Shown here piece after piece: positions 21,649-32,159 of a DNA stretch of 64,000 bases. The notes beneath the pieces are model-generated. The model was not told the DNA's origin. It did not search any database and saw nothing but the letters and a program-made list of their open reading frames with translations. The first letter of the stretch is position 1. Each line of letters starts with the position of its first letter. The position numbers and the translations under genes were made by a program. Source of the stretch: Cristatella mucedo (taxonomy: Eukaryota; Bryozoa; Phylactolaemata; Cristatellidae); assembly GCA_009760855.2 (NCBI GenBank), contig WPIO01000013.1, positions 1,400,001 through 1,464,000 on the forward strand, given 5' to 3'.

Positions 21649-22030
21649 GGTGAGCCGTGATGGCGCACTAGGTAAGAGGTTGCTTTTCACTACCTCGGTC
21701 CTGAGGTTGTTGGTTCAAATCCTGTGGTGGGCGATCCTTTATTAATAGTAATAATGATAATTATAATAATGCACTTGATAAAGCGCCCTCAGAGAACTCA
21801 ATCTCTTTCTGGGTGCTTTACATTTGCTGCAAAGGGAAACGCAATTGAATGGTGAGTAATATCATGCTTGATAAACAACATGAATAACATAGTTAGGGGT
21901 GCATGCACAGGGTCCACATGCAATATTATTGCCGCTGCAAGCGGTGGTGATAGCCATAAAGGCTCTTCTGTCGCTATAAGAAAGAGACTTTTTAAATCAG
22001 CTAGTATTTTATTATTTTTGTATAATATAA
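21649..22030 (+). mobile_element. SINE A copy split by a LINE A tail
   Basis: The SINE head is at 21649-21746: the A-box region GCCGTGATGGCGCACTAGGT and the B box GGTTCAAATCC, ending GATCCTTTATT. The SINE tail is at 21926-22030 (GCTGCAAGCGGTGGTGATAG, then GGCTCTTCTGTCGC...). Between them sits an antisense LINE A 3' end (21747-21925). The bases TTATT occur on both sides of the insert and look like a short target duplication, so the LINE came later. Confidence 0.85.
21747..21925 (-). mobile_element. LINE family A 3' end inside SINE A
   Basis: Antisense tail: an AATAATGCACTTGATAAAGC end, the hairpin, TTGCTGCAAAGGGAAACGCA, then 3' UTR to ACAGGGTCCACATGC. It is closely related to the 2.8-kb and 56.7-kb copies. 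Confidence 0.9.
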
Positions 22031-22131
22031 GGCTAAGCCAAGATTTAGCTCACTAGGAGCGAGGGCTTGACCTTTACACGGCTAGCCAGTTATAGGACGG
22101 ACGAAGAAGCGTGTAGGAAGCCTGCCGCCGG

Positions 22132-22193
22132 ACAAACCTCCATGTTGGTCCAGCTGGGCCGGGGCCCGCCAGACCAACATGGAGGAGGTTTGC
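22132..22193. repeat. Imperfect hairpin
   Basis: CAAACCTCCATGTTGGTC and its reverse complement with a 3-bp insertion (GGAGGAGG) flank a GC-rich loop of about 21 bp. No terminator, tRNA or known RNA family is implied. Confidence 0.8.
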
Positions 22194-22724
22194 CCTCTTC
22201 TCTTTCGCCCATACATGCACTTGTACACATTCTTTGATATGGACGAGGTGTTGCATGGCGGCGCCTGCACTAGTGAGACGGTCCATTACGTTTTTACTCA
22301 AAAAAAGCACGTTTTCTTACCTTTTCCTAAGTCTACCGCAAGGAGGCAATGTGAGATAGGCATAGAAAATGACGACGCTAGGCCACTGTTTCAAATAAAA
22401 ATTTCCAGCTGTCAGGCGACTAAAACACAGGTAGTGTTCACCCACCGCCGAATATTAACACGACGCCGAATATTAACCGACACATCGCAGAATGTGTACA
22501 ATCAAAATGCATTCCCAAGGATCCACCCGCTTTAGATAGTAATTGGACGCTAGCGCAGCAGATGCCTTTGCGCCGCCAAAGTACTTTAAAGTAATGATTC
22601 CGAGTTGCGCTCATCAAATGCGCTCATTCTTAGGGCTGACGGCTTAAGCACCAAGGAGGATACAAGACGCGGCGCGTTGCAAGCAGTAGAAACACGCATC
22701 GCCAGCTGGTAGAATAATTGGTTT

Positions 22725-23070
22725 GGCCAGCTGTCATGGCGGTCAAGGCTCTCATCTATCTGCACGGACTCCCCAGCAAGCCGTCTACCGACTTCGAGGT
22801 TTTTTATCGCTCGCTTTTACGTCCTTTCATTCAATTGTTTCGGAATAGTTACTCGAAACGAATTTCCAATCCGGCTAGGTATCGTAACACCCGCTGTTCT
22901 GACTCAGCTGCAGCTCAGCTGTGCCTCTAACCAGCTTCAAATAGTTTGGCGAGCGCGACTGCAATTCGCATGCTCCCAACGCCTAGAGATAGCTTCCGAC
23001 GGACGTCATGACAACACTGATCTGCCCAGACTTATTAACATTTAAAAAGAACCAAAAAACAACCACCTGA
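22725..23070 (+). mobile_element. LINE family A ORF end, diverged
   Basis: LIYLHGLPSKPSTDFEVFYR lines up with TDLHWLPVKQRIDFKVLSLT of the LINE A protein. Further on, TTTAAAAAGAACCAAAAAAC lines up with the end of the ORF (DLTTFKRNLKKP). Diverged and frame-broken. Confidence 0.65.
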
Positions 23071-23074
23071 TTCG

Positions 23075-25480
23075 CTAAACGGCTTCTTAACTAATGTGAT
23101 TTGTTCCATATGCACTTGAGCGGAATGGAGTGAACACGATGATACGAGTACCGAGGCCACACTTCAAAACAGTAAATCTATATGTGAAGTGACTGAATAA
23201 AGATTACGTTCTTTTAGGGCGTTATACACATGAATTATATTTATTCATTATATTTAATCTATGCAGTTAATTATCGTATCTCTTTGTTGCTAAGTGACTT
23301 AGAGAGTGCGCTTTCGTTTTTCGTACGAGAACATATTACGGCTAGGGGTAAATAGGCCACTCCAGTCATTATTACAAATATTTAATAGGGCATTTAATTG
23401 TACATGGAGCCAGAGCTGAATTTACCGACTGCGCCACAGGCTGGCGTGTCAATAATTATTTTTGATTCACGGACTTTGATAACTTTTATGTTAGTGCAAT
23501 TGATTAATTTAATTCAAGAATGCATGAGATGAGGTTCACGAAAGTTATTAAAGTCGCGAAACTTTCAGAAGAGATTTAAAACACCGACCGGCAGTCCCGT
23601 ACGCAGGAATGCTTGGCAAGGAGGAGTATACTTTGATCATGAGGGGGCGGGCATGGGCGGATGCAATCGCAAGCTTCATGTCTTATCATGGTAGCTTAGC
23701 AACAGGAGATCAGATTTAGTTTCTCTCGAACGCACATAATTTACTGGAGAAAACTGAGAGGTTCTACGTCAGTAGCCTTCTTGAGGCGGTTTTCTAGAGG
23801 CAGTCTCCGTGCCTCAGCTACACTACTCAGAAAGAGTAATAATAAAGGGTGACAGCAAGAGCGAAAAGTATTCGCGATGAAACTTTATGAAAACTCTTGG
23901 TCATCAAAAGGAAGTTGTTCCAACGAGCAATTTACTTTTGCAGCACACTTGCAAGATAAATGCTCGTCTTCTCAGTGTTGCAGTGTCCTGCTAGAGAAAG
24001 AGAGAAAAGCAACTGAACACTAAAGCCTCAGACCTCAGGCTACGATTAGCTCCGGTTTTCCACCTGTTTTAAAGAATTTAAAGTGAGGTTTGCAAGGTAA
24101 TAATCAGGCAGCTCCGTGGCCACGGGGCTCCAGTAAAATATTTGGAATTTATTTGTATGGCGCCACCCGTTAAGTTAACCTGCATACAGCGCTTTGCATA
24201 AGCTGCAGACCATGAGCACACGACCTTGGTAGTCAAAGGCGAGCAGCGTCTTAAGCATCTGGTCCTAATTACGGCGGCAAAGGCTTTAGTCGTCTTCCGA
24301 GTGAGCTGCATTGGAATGGAGCGCTGAAAAAGCGCCTTCCAGAATTCTCTTTAGGTCTTCTCGGGTACGCTTCAATGACAGATATAGAAGTTGCGAAGGC
24401 GTGCAACCCGATAGGCTTTGTTAACTATCGATTAAAACCCGATTCAATTTCTTAAGAAACAGTAGCCTTTGGAGACGAGGCTCCACTCTACCCCTGGGTA
24501 AACGCGTCGGAGCGACTCGCCGGAGGAGCAGGCGCACCCACGAGCTCTTTGGCGTTCTCTGCGAAAATAGATACGCACCTCGATACATGCCTGCACACAC
24601 CCGTAGGGGGTCGTTTGAAGCCACGCGCCGAAGGCGTGCCACCCTTCAGACTCATGTAAGCCAATCTAAGCAAAAGCAGAGTTGGGTACTGTTCCAGACG
24701 GGGCGTAGCGGCTACCACATCCGTACAGAACGCAAGGCCGAGAGCTCGGCTCAAGTAAAGCTGCTAAAGTCCTGGCCGACGCGCGACGACTACTGAATAC
24801 TACGTCTGAAGCTCTGAACCTTAAACTATGAACCTTAAATGCTGGCTACTGGTAGGCGCAGCACCGATGCACGCTGCCGTGCCGGCAGTAGCAGAACCCG
24901 GCGGCGGTGAAGAGCACCTGCACCTCAAGATAATGTCCGTCTCTGTTGCGTAGAGAAGTCCCTTTGGCACCGACGTAGGTTTGAAGGCGTACAGTAGCGG
25001 CCATGACGCACATTTCCGAAGGCCTAGAGCTTTTAGAGCGCAACTCAGTTCAATTGCACAACCGACTACCCTATTGCAGTGCACCGATTTGGCGAGAGCC
25101 TGAAACTACGAGCCGAGTGCGCCATCTTTAGGTCCGCCCAGAAAGGATTATCTCTTGGCCCTCAAAAGATACGATCGCTGCTCTAGAAGTAAGACCAGAC
25201 GCTAAAAATGACAGCTTTTCCCGGAAGCTGCCACTAACGTGGAGTGCGGCTTCCGCGCACGGATAGAAGTAGATGGCAAACGAAGCCCTCGTGGCTCAGT
25301 GCTGGTCTAAGGCAGCGTGCGACGAACGCCGGTGACGCCCAGACGTTGTGCTATGTTTAGAGACTTGTAGTTGCAGCGCCAATGCACGCAGATATGCCTG
25401 ACGTAGCGAAACGCGGCACCGAAGAAGAGCTTAACGTACAAAGTCCATATCCATCACTTAGATGTCTATTCGGCAGCAAC
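23075..25480. other. Intergenic, no gene recognised
   Basis: Mixed AT- and GC-rich sequence. A diverged antisense LINE A tail probably lies at about 24130-24230 (TTTATTTGTATGGCGCCACC ... CAGCGCTTTGCATAAGCTGC). The open frames at 24421-25084 overlap on both strands and match nothing known to me. Confidence 0.4.
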
Positions 25481-25497
25481 GGAGGGTTACACACACA

Positions 25498-25624
25498 CTC
25501 TCTCTTTATCTCTCCTCTCAATCTCTCTCTCTTTCTCTCTCCTCTCAATCTCTCTCTCTCCCTCTCTCTCTCTCTCCACCTCTCACACACTCTCTCTCTC
25601 TTTATCTTTCCTCTCAACCTCTCT

Positions 25625-25677
<53 letters not shown>
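25498..25677. repeat. Compound (CT)n low-complexity tract
   Basis: About 180 bp of CT repeats interrupted by TTTATCT, CCTCTCAA and CACA blocks, ending in a pure CT run of about 50 bp. The Ser/Leu-rich open frames here are by-products. Confidence 0.95.
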
Positions 25678-25967
25678 ACCTCAGAAGCCCACAGTGACTC
25701 CTCTTTCCAGTCGGTGTTGCGCTCCTGAAGCCGTACCAGGCTGGGCATGCGCTCTGGCAGTTTAACATAAATAAATTAATGGCAATTATTTCTTTTGAAG
25801 CGTCTAATTGCAGGTCCTACCCCGAAGAGCTCAGGCTATTATTCTTTGGCAACGACGTTGCCTTCTCTCCCGCTGTAAATTCCAAATTTCTAGCCGTCAT
25901 TCGCTCCTCGTACTAGCTGCGTAATAATTCCGTAGAAATTATCCTAATTTACCTATACTTTCACTTT

Positions 25968-26458
25968 TTCTAAGTAGCATGAGATTAAGGGTAAATGTTG
26001 AGAAAATACTGAGAAGATTGGCCCAAAAATCTAATAACTGTTTAGGGTAACTTTAAAAAACACACTTTATAAATGTGACCTGAAGTTTTAATAGTGTCCA
26101 CGTACAAGGAAAGCATAAAAAAAGCGATGAGGAAAACCACGAATAGCCCGGAAGTAAATCGGAAGTAACATATTTATATGTACTAAGCTTCAACAAGTTG
26201 GACAACAAATTAGCTTATGCTGCAGAGATCGATAAATGTTTTAGTTGCAGATATTTTGCTACCGGTTAACTTCTAGGTTAAACATAATTGTCCTTATAAC
26301 GTTTGACTTGGTTTCTATAAATGTCAGCATTTTCAAAACTTCTGACCCCATTCGTAACATATTTGTCTTTTGAAAGGTACCCGATACAAGTGTTTGGTTT
26401 TTGGACCAATCTTCTCAGTATTTGCTAAACATGTACCCTAAATCTGTTGGCTAAGAAT
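25968..26458. mobile_element. Foldback/MITE-like element with long imperfect terminal inverted repeats
   Basis: The left end contains ATACTGAGAAGATTGGCCCA. The right end contains TGGACCAATCTTCTCAGTAT, its near-exact reverse complement. The match continues outward (AGATTAAGGGTA versus TACCCTAAATCT) and inward (CTGAAGTTTTAATAGTGTCC versus GCATTTTCAAAACTTC), giving imperfect inverted repeats of roughly 150 bp each around an AT-rich centre. No transposase frame is present. The total length of about 490 bp suits a non-autonomous DNA element. No target duplication was clear. Confidence 0.7.
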
Positions 26459-26459
26459 A

Positions 26460-27600
26460 GAAAGAAGCTCAGACTTTGAAAGCCCCATTGGAAGTTTCGC
26501 AGCGAGGCAACTACATAATCATCATAGCTATATGTCGTAGCGGGTGGAGACACATACACAAAGTGGCTGAGCCACAGAATGGGCGGGGGGGGGGCAATTC
26601 TCTTCCAACAGCAGGGCAGCGATCTGGGCCGTCCAATATTTATTCCTACCCATCCCCCCGACCGTCACCGATCACGAAATTATGTCTTAATTCCATTTGA
26701 TGAGTAACCACCGAGTTCGTGTTGAATAAGCACGACAATTTTGCACTATCAGTTTTTATTAATAGCGGAACTAGCCCCCTAAATAAAAATGTTGCAGGTA
26801 TTGCCCCCTTGGATGAGAATCCTGGCTCCGAAACTGCATTCACTAGCATATCTCTATGAACACATAGATGTGGCTCTATTTTGTGTGCATTGCTACTACA
26901 TAGTCGATGCCGAGTGGCAATGAATAAGTAAGTACCATCCTGCAAGCATACGAAATTACCTAGAAAATGTGTGTGTTAACTTATGCTTGATGAGTACAGG
27001 TGTGCAGATAATCGATCGTGCGATTTCGCTTGACCTTGTACCGACATGCAGTATAGAAACAAAAGGGGGGCCTGTATGGGTCGTCTGCAGCCCAACCCAT
27101 CAACCCAGGTAAGTCCAGGGGAGCTACGAATAACCTGGAATGGTAACTTTGACCCGCTTGTGGCTTGATATTTGATATTCTATTGGTATTACCTTGATAT
27201 TATTCAAGGTTGAATTAACGTTGAACTGAAGCGACTTATTTTTCATGTACAGATGCAAAAGTGTGAGGAATATTTGGAGCGCATTCCTTACGTCAGGGGG
27301 TCCAACGTGGACCCCGGGCAGTTGGCACAGGTATGTATCACGAGCAACGAATAAAGAGCTTAGAGCACATGAGTTCTGATCAATCATGGTCGTACGTGAC
27401 AGTTGCAGATATTTTATAACCAACTCAAGCGTGAAAGAGGATTTACGATATTTGGCTTATATCCTATCAGCAGAGCATCGTTACTTCCGGTAAGTCTTAG
27501 AGGCCTCGATTGAAGCCTACGTTACACTATAGGTATTAATCTGTCAATATCAGGATGTCTGCTCACAAACTCGCTCATGACCGCGTTGTAAGGTCATAAC
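26460..27600. other. Intergenic, no gene recognised
   Basis: Contains a poly-G run at 26584-26594 and short open frames with no family match. Confidence 0.4.
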
Positions 27601-27601
27601 A

Positions 27602-27603
<2 letters not shown>

Positions 27604-27682
<79 letters not shown>
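27604..27682. repeat. (CA)n(TA)n microsatellite
   Basis: About 65 bp of CA passing into TA. Confidence 0.98.
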
Positions 27683-27929
27683 TCGCAATATGTTTATAGC
27701 ATTGTGCGGTGGGGGTTACAAGTGGCATAATCATTAATGCAACCTGCTCTGCTGCTAACGTTTACACGCTACCAAGTAGATATCGAACGGAGTTAATGGA
27801 ACAAACATTTTTTGAAGTCACTGACAAGCGCTTCCCCTGAGACTGAGCACTAAAGCTAAATCACGAGTCATTAGGCGATTGGAAAGAATCTACGTAGTGC
27901 AGCTAAGCAGGCTGAAGGATAGCACGCCC

Positions 27930-27959
27930 TCTTTCTCTCTCTCTCTCTCTCTCTCTCTA
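27930..27959. repeat. (CT)n microsatellite
   Basis: About 30 bp of CT repeat. Confidence 0.9.
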
Positions 27960-28680
27960 TTTCTCGCTCTCTCACTCGAGACATGAAAAACCTTAAGAAT
28001 CTCAGGAGTTATAATCGAGATTCGCATTTTATTCTTCAGAAGGAGATTACATGAGCTTCGCAGTACGGAGCTTGTCCACTTCAGGGGAGTGAAGAGGCAT
28101 GGCATGCTGCTAGTTCTAGTGCTCCCACTGGTGGAGGACCTGAACCGCAGCTTTCCTTGGGCTGATACGGGAGGTCAGGGTTAGGCTCCTTTCAGCTCTC
28201 CTCTTACAAAAGAACAAGCGAGGTCCAGTTTACGAGCCCTTAACGAACTCCGAGTTAGCCGCACGTGAGCTACCCACTTCGAGTCGGTCAAGCTTCCAGG
28301 TTACCTATTTATGGATGCCTAATTTTCCAATCTATTCTGTGAAGTGTTTTGCACGACATCTGCGTTATGATAATGGTAATAATAATAAGGAATTTGCGAA
28401 GCACCTTATGAGAAACAAAATTAATTATAGTTGCTTGACATATTCTGGAAAGAAGCTCGCCTGTTCGAGACCCGAATCTAGCGAGCCGTCCAAGGTTAAT
28501 CTGCTTAGCGCGTATAGGATTACAAAGAACTTGCAATAGCGCCATAAGGGTCTGGACTGTGATGCCTCGAATGTGTCGAAAACAAGGAGGATCACGTCAT
28601 CGTGGTATTTATAAGCAGAAACTTTCCTTTTCGCATAGTGCACTTAGTTTTGATTTAGGATAGAAATAAAGCAAAGAGCG

Positions 28681-28850
28681 ACTGATTTAGAAGCCTCGTT
28701 CGCAGTGCGACAGAAAAAGCCTTACATGCTGGTGCCTCACTTGCAAGGTTAAAAGGGAATGGCAGGTCGCAGGAATCGAGCGCACGACCTCAGTGCCGAA
28801 GTGCGAGAACCATACCACCAGGGTAAGACCCAGTGCCGAGGCAAGCCTTA
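28681..28850 (-). mobile_element. SINE A copy, diverged
   Basis: Antisense SINE A order: GATTTAGAAGCCTCGTTCGC (3' end), CACTTGCAAGG core, GGAATCGAGCGCACGACCTC (B box complement) and ACCATACCACCAGGGTAAGA (A-box side). Confidence 0.65.
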
Positions 28851-28906
28851 CTCTGCCGAACGTGCACAGCAAAGAATCTCTATGCCCAGAGGCTGCTGGT
28901 AAGGCG

Positions 28907-29195
28907 AAATGTAATGTAATGTATCTCAGTCAGTAACTCCACAAAGTCATAAAGACCATGTGGGTGTTACGCAGGAGAGTTTTGTATAGCGCACTCACAG
29001 CCTAAGCGGCTTTCGGTACGCATTCGGTAGCCAACAGACTTCGTCTCACGCAACAAAGAGAAAGTGGGAAGCATAGCAGAGTTAGGAGAGCAGCTGAGGT
29101 AGTGAGTAGCATAGAAGTAGCAGTTCAGGACCGCTGAAAAAGATGTGCCATAGTCGGCAGTTGGAGAGTAGATGTCGTTGCGTAAGAAAGCCCTC
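28907..29195 (-). mobile_element. LINE family B 3' end
   Basis: Almost identical to the 1.15-1.49 kb copy, including the C-terminal peptide SPTADYGTSFSAVLNCYFYA and the tail with TGTAATGTAATGTATCTCAG at its end (antisense of the ACATT repeat). The 5' truncation point is near 29190. Confidence 0.9.
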
Positions 29196-29449
29196 TCCCA
29201 CACAGCGTTGAGGCGGCTACAGTATCGGGCTGCTAACACGTTGGATAATACGTCTGCAATTATCTGAGAGACGTGTGATGACTTGCAGTCCTACTGCTAA
29301 GCTTGCAAGGTAGTAGGAGGCTCGAAGCACGACATGCTTTCAAATTGCAAGAATTTCTTTGAGCTAAATTCACTGTTAGACTGGAAGCCGGCGGCAATCT
29401 TTTAAGTAGGGGTGACCCATTTGAAATTTAACAATAGTTACGATAAAAG

Positions 29450-29540
29450 TAACATATTCGCATAGCGCCCTCCAAAGAATTTGATCTCTTTCCAGGCAAT
29501 TTAAATATGCTGTAAGGGAAACATGATTATATCATATATT
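29450..29540 (-). mobile_element. LINE family A solo 3' tail, old
   Basis: CATAGCGCCCTCCAAAGAAT then TTTCCAGGCAATTTAAATAT, a diverged antisense tail hairpin. The flanking sequence up to 30.1 kb is AT-rich with nothing recognised. Confidence 0.6.
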
Positions 29541-30129
29541 ATAACTTTTGCTGCAACATTGAGAAGGTGAAGGGCGATAGAGCGATAGCGAATCTTTCCA
29601 ATACAACGCAAGAGACATAGATCGAAGTTAGAAATAAAGACCGGAGTTTCGCGCTAGGGTATATGGTTAAGAAAATTTCAAGAGCTGGTGTATGTCTTAC
29701 CGTCGAGTCCAATTATTTAGCTGAGCCTGCTCTCCGGAAATGTGTATAGCCATCTAATTTAAGACTGGTATTACTCGTGAATACAGGCTATTGCTCTATG
29801 GCTGCGCTAAAGTCAAGACATTTCTACATATTTCTTATGGCTAGTAGTTTCCTACTGTCGCACTGCCACTGCCACAGTTTGGGTTATATGGCTGACTTAA
29901 TGATTGATCGGTGCTCGTTTTTCTTTTTTAGATGATCGACGTTTGGATTACGTATTTATTGATCATATTGCAAAATGCTACGGCACCATCGACTGACGCA
30001 GCACATGCTTATATCAATTCGTCAGTTAACACGACGGCACGATCGACATAAAGCTAAGCAGTGATGAATCATTATGCGTTTCCTTTACAACCTGACCTAA
30101 AGATTAATGGCTAAGGATGAAAACTGGGA

Positions 30130-31540
30130 AATCCATTGTTAAATATGAATGTCCATGCTGCATTTGTGTGGATAGAAGCTGTAAAACGTACTTTTCTGAT
30201 CGTGTTCGATCTGTGTCGTTTGGCGGTCAAGTCTCATCTGCTAGACTTGTCGCCTGATGGACTCCCACAAAGGTCCGTCCTCGGTCTTTTGTTGTTCTCT
30301 AATTACCTCAACCTCTCGGAAATGTGGTTGGGCCCATGAAATCAGCTGTCGCTTCAATGCTGAAGGTAATCAGCTGTATTTGTCGCTTAAACCATCGGAA
30401 TCTGCTGCAGCGCCTGATTAACGACATGTTTTCCTTGCAGATATTCGATCCTGGATGTCCGAAAGTTTCTTTACACTAAATAACAATAAATGAACTCATA
30501 ATCGTGGGCCACTTCAAGAATGTGATCGGACTAGGAGACTTGGCCCTTCAAATTGGCGATGCTCTAGTGCGACCACCAGCATGTGCTCGGAATATGGGTG
30601 TCCTCTTTTATAACTGCTGTAGGTTAAAAAGCTTCATTAAGAAGACAGCTACCGCCGCTAATAATAAAATACTATCACTGTTTAATGAAAATGATTGTCT
30701 GCCACAATGGCGTTGTAAAAATCTAAATAGAGCCCAGGTTCTATATAGATTAGACTACTGCAATTCCGTTTTGGCCAGGCTACCGATAAAAGCCAAAAAG
30801 CTTGTGCAGATGGTGATGCATATGGCTGCAGGGTTAGTAAACCAAATCCCAGAGGCTCAGCCGCCTGTCGTCGCCTTTGCAGGAAGAGCTTCGTCTGCTC
30901 ATGGTTATAAAAACGTACTAGCTGATAAAGTAGCCTCGTTGGCATAGCGACAGAAGAGCCTTTACGGCTATCACCACAGCTTGCAGCGGCGATAAAGGAT
31001 CGCCCACCGCAGGAATCAAACCCACGACTTCGGTCCTAAGGTCGTGAAAAGCAACCTCCTTACTTAGTGGGCCATCGCGGCTAGTCAACGGATACGTGCA
31101 ACATTTTTACACTGAGCCACAAGGCTCGCCGAGCCTTGTTTCCCTAATACCTAGCTGAACTGGTACTCTAGTTTCAGCTTCCCCGTGCCCTCAGGTCCTC
31201 TATGGACAATAGACTTGCTGTTTCATTCCTACAGTTAAGGACCGTTGATGACAGAGGATTTTGATCTGAAGGTTCTAGACTGTGAAACTCGCTTCCATTA
31301 TTCTTACGCAAGGCATTTACTGTCCGGCTGCCGACTATAGCACATCCTTTCCAGCGGCGTTCCTAGGGTGTTACTTCTATGCTACTCACTTCTTCGACTT
31401 CTCTCCTGACTCAGCTATGCTTCTCACTTTCTCTTTATTGCGCGAGATGAAGTCTGCTGGCTGCCGCATGCGTACCGAAAGCCGAATAGGCTTTGAATGC
31501 GTTTATAGAAAACTCTTCTGTTTAACTCACTAAATTTGTG
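30130..31540 (+). mobile_element. LINE family B copy interrupted by SINE A
   Basis: A sense copy of the reverse transcriptase 3' half. A diverged DGLPQRSVLGLLLFS corresponds to the GVPQGSVLGPLLFS motif. LDYCNSVLARLPIKAKKLVQ follows, and the C-terminal CYFYATHFFDFSPDSAMLLT block sits at 31370-31440. An antisense SINE A interrupts it at 30919-31083. Stops and frameshifts make it non-functional. Confidence 0.85.
30919..31083 (-). mobile_element. SINE A copy
   Basis: Full-length-looking antisense SINE A inserted in a LINE B copy: TAGCTGATAAAGTAGCCTCG, CATAGCGACAGAAGAGCC, GCAGGAATCAAACCCACGAC (B box side) and CTTAGTGGGCCATCGCGGC (A box side). Confidence 0.9.
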
Positions 31541-31674
31541 TGGTTTTTTGAAATTAAAAAGCTAGAAAACTACATTAAGTTATAATAGATAAGCTCTTAT
31601 CATGTAGTGAGATTAAATGCCAAGTAAGCCAGTTTCCAGCTTATTTTGTAGGTTTTGCGGCTAAATTCCTGTCA

Positions 31675-31860
31675 GCCGCACCGGTTTCGCCCAGTGGTTA
31701 AGTTGCTCGCCCCGAAAGAGGTCAAGGTGAATGTAGTTGACGGCCCAGGTCGTGGGCTCGAGTCCTGTGGCACTTATGAAGGGCGTGAATAATAATAATA
31801 GTAATGCATTGATAAAGTGCCCTTAGAGAAATCAATCTTTTTCTAGGCGCTTAGAGATTC
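31675..31860 (+). mobile_element. SINE B (tRNA-like head) plus LINE A type tail
   Basis: The head has A-box-like CGCCCAGTGGTTAAG and B-box-like GGGCTCGAGTCCTG. After an AAT run comes an antisense LINE A tail (GATAAAGTGCCCTTAGAGAA), then AGCTATACAAATGAATTATG in sense. The last block matches the SINE B copy at 53.74-53.87 kb. An antisense LINE A tail probably inserted into a SINE B copy. Confidence 0.6.
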
Positions 31861-31959
31861 TAGGCGTTAGAGAAGTTCTCTTAGGGAGCTATACAAATGA
31901 ATTATGTATTATATATACAAGTTAATACATATATTTATAATGCATATGTATATATAATA

Positions 31960-31985
31960 CACACACACACACGCACGCACGCACA

Positions 31986-32043
<58 letters not shown>
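31960..32043. repeat. (CA)n(TA)n microsatellite
   Basis: CA repeats with CGCA interruptions passing into TA repeats. Confidence 0.97.
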
Positions 32044-32044
<1 letters not shown>

Positions 32045-32159
32045 CGATCTTATAACAGGAAGAGTGCATCTGGTCATTTCCAGCGGTGCTTACCCTTTAC
32101 TTTTTAATCATACATGTGCGACACATATTGAGAGATGTTATTAACGTCTACATTTGAAT

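Noticed and set aside
22718-22930. Possible first exon of an alpha/beta-hydrolase-like protein (LIYLHGLPS)
   Set aside because: The peptide lines up with the TDLHWLPVKQRIDFKVLSLT segment of LINE A, and the sequence downstream continues as the end of that LINE ORF. The hydrolase resemblance is a coincidence.
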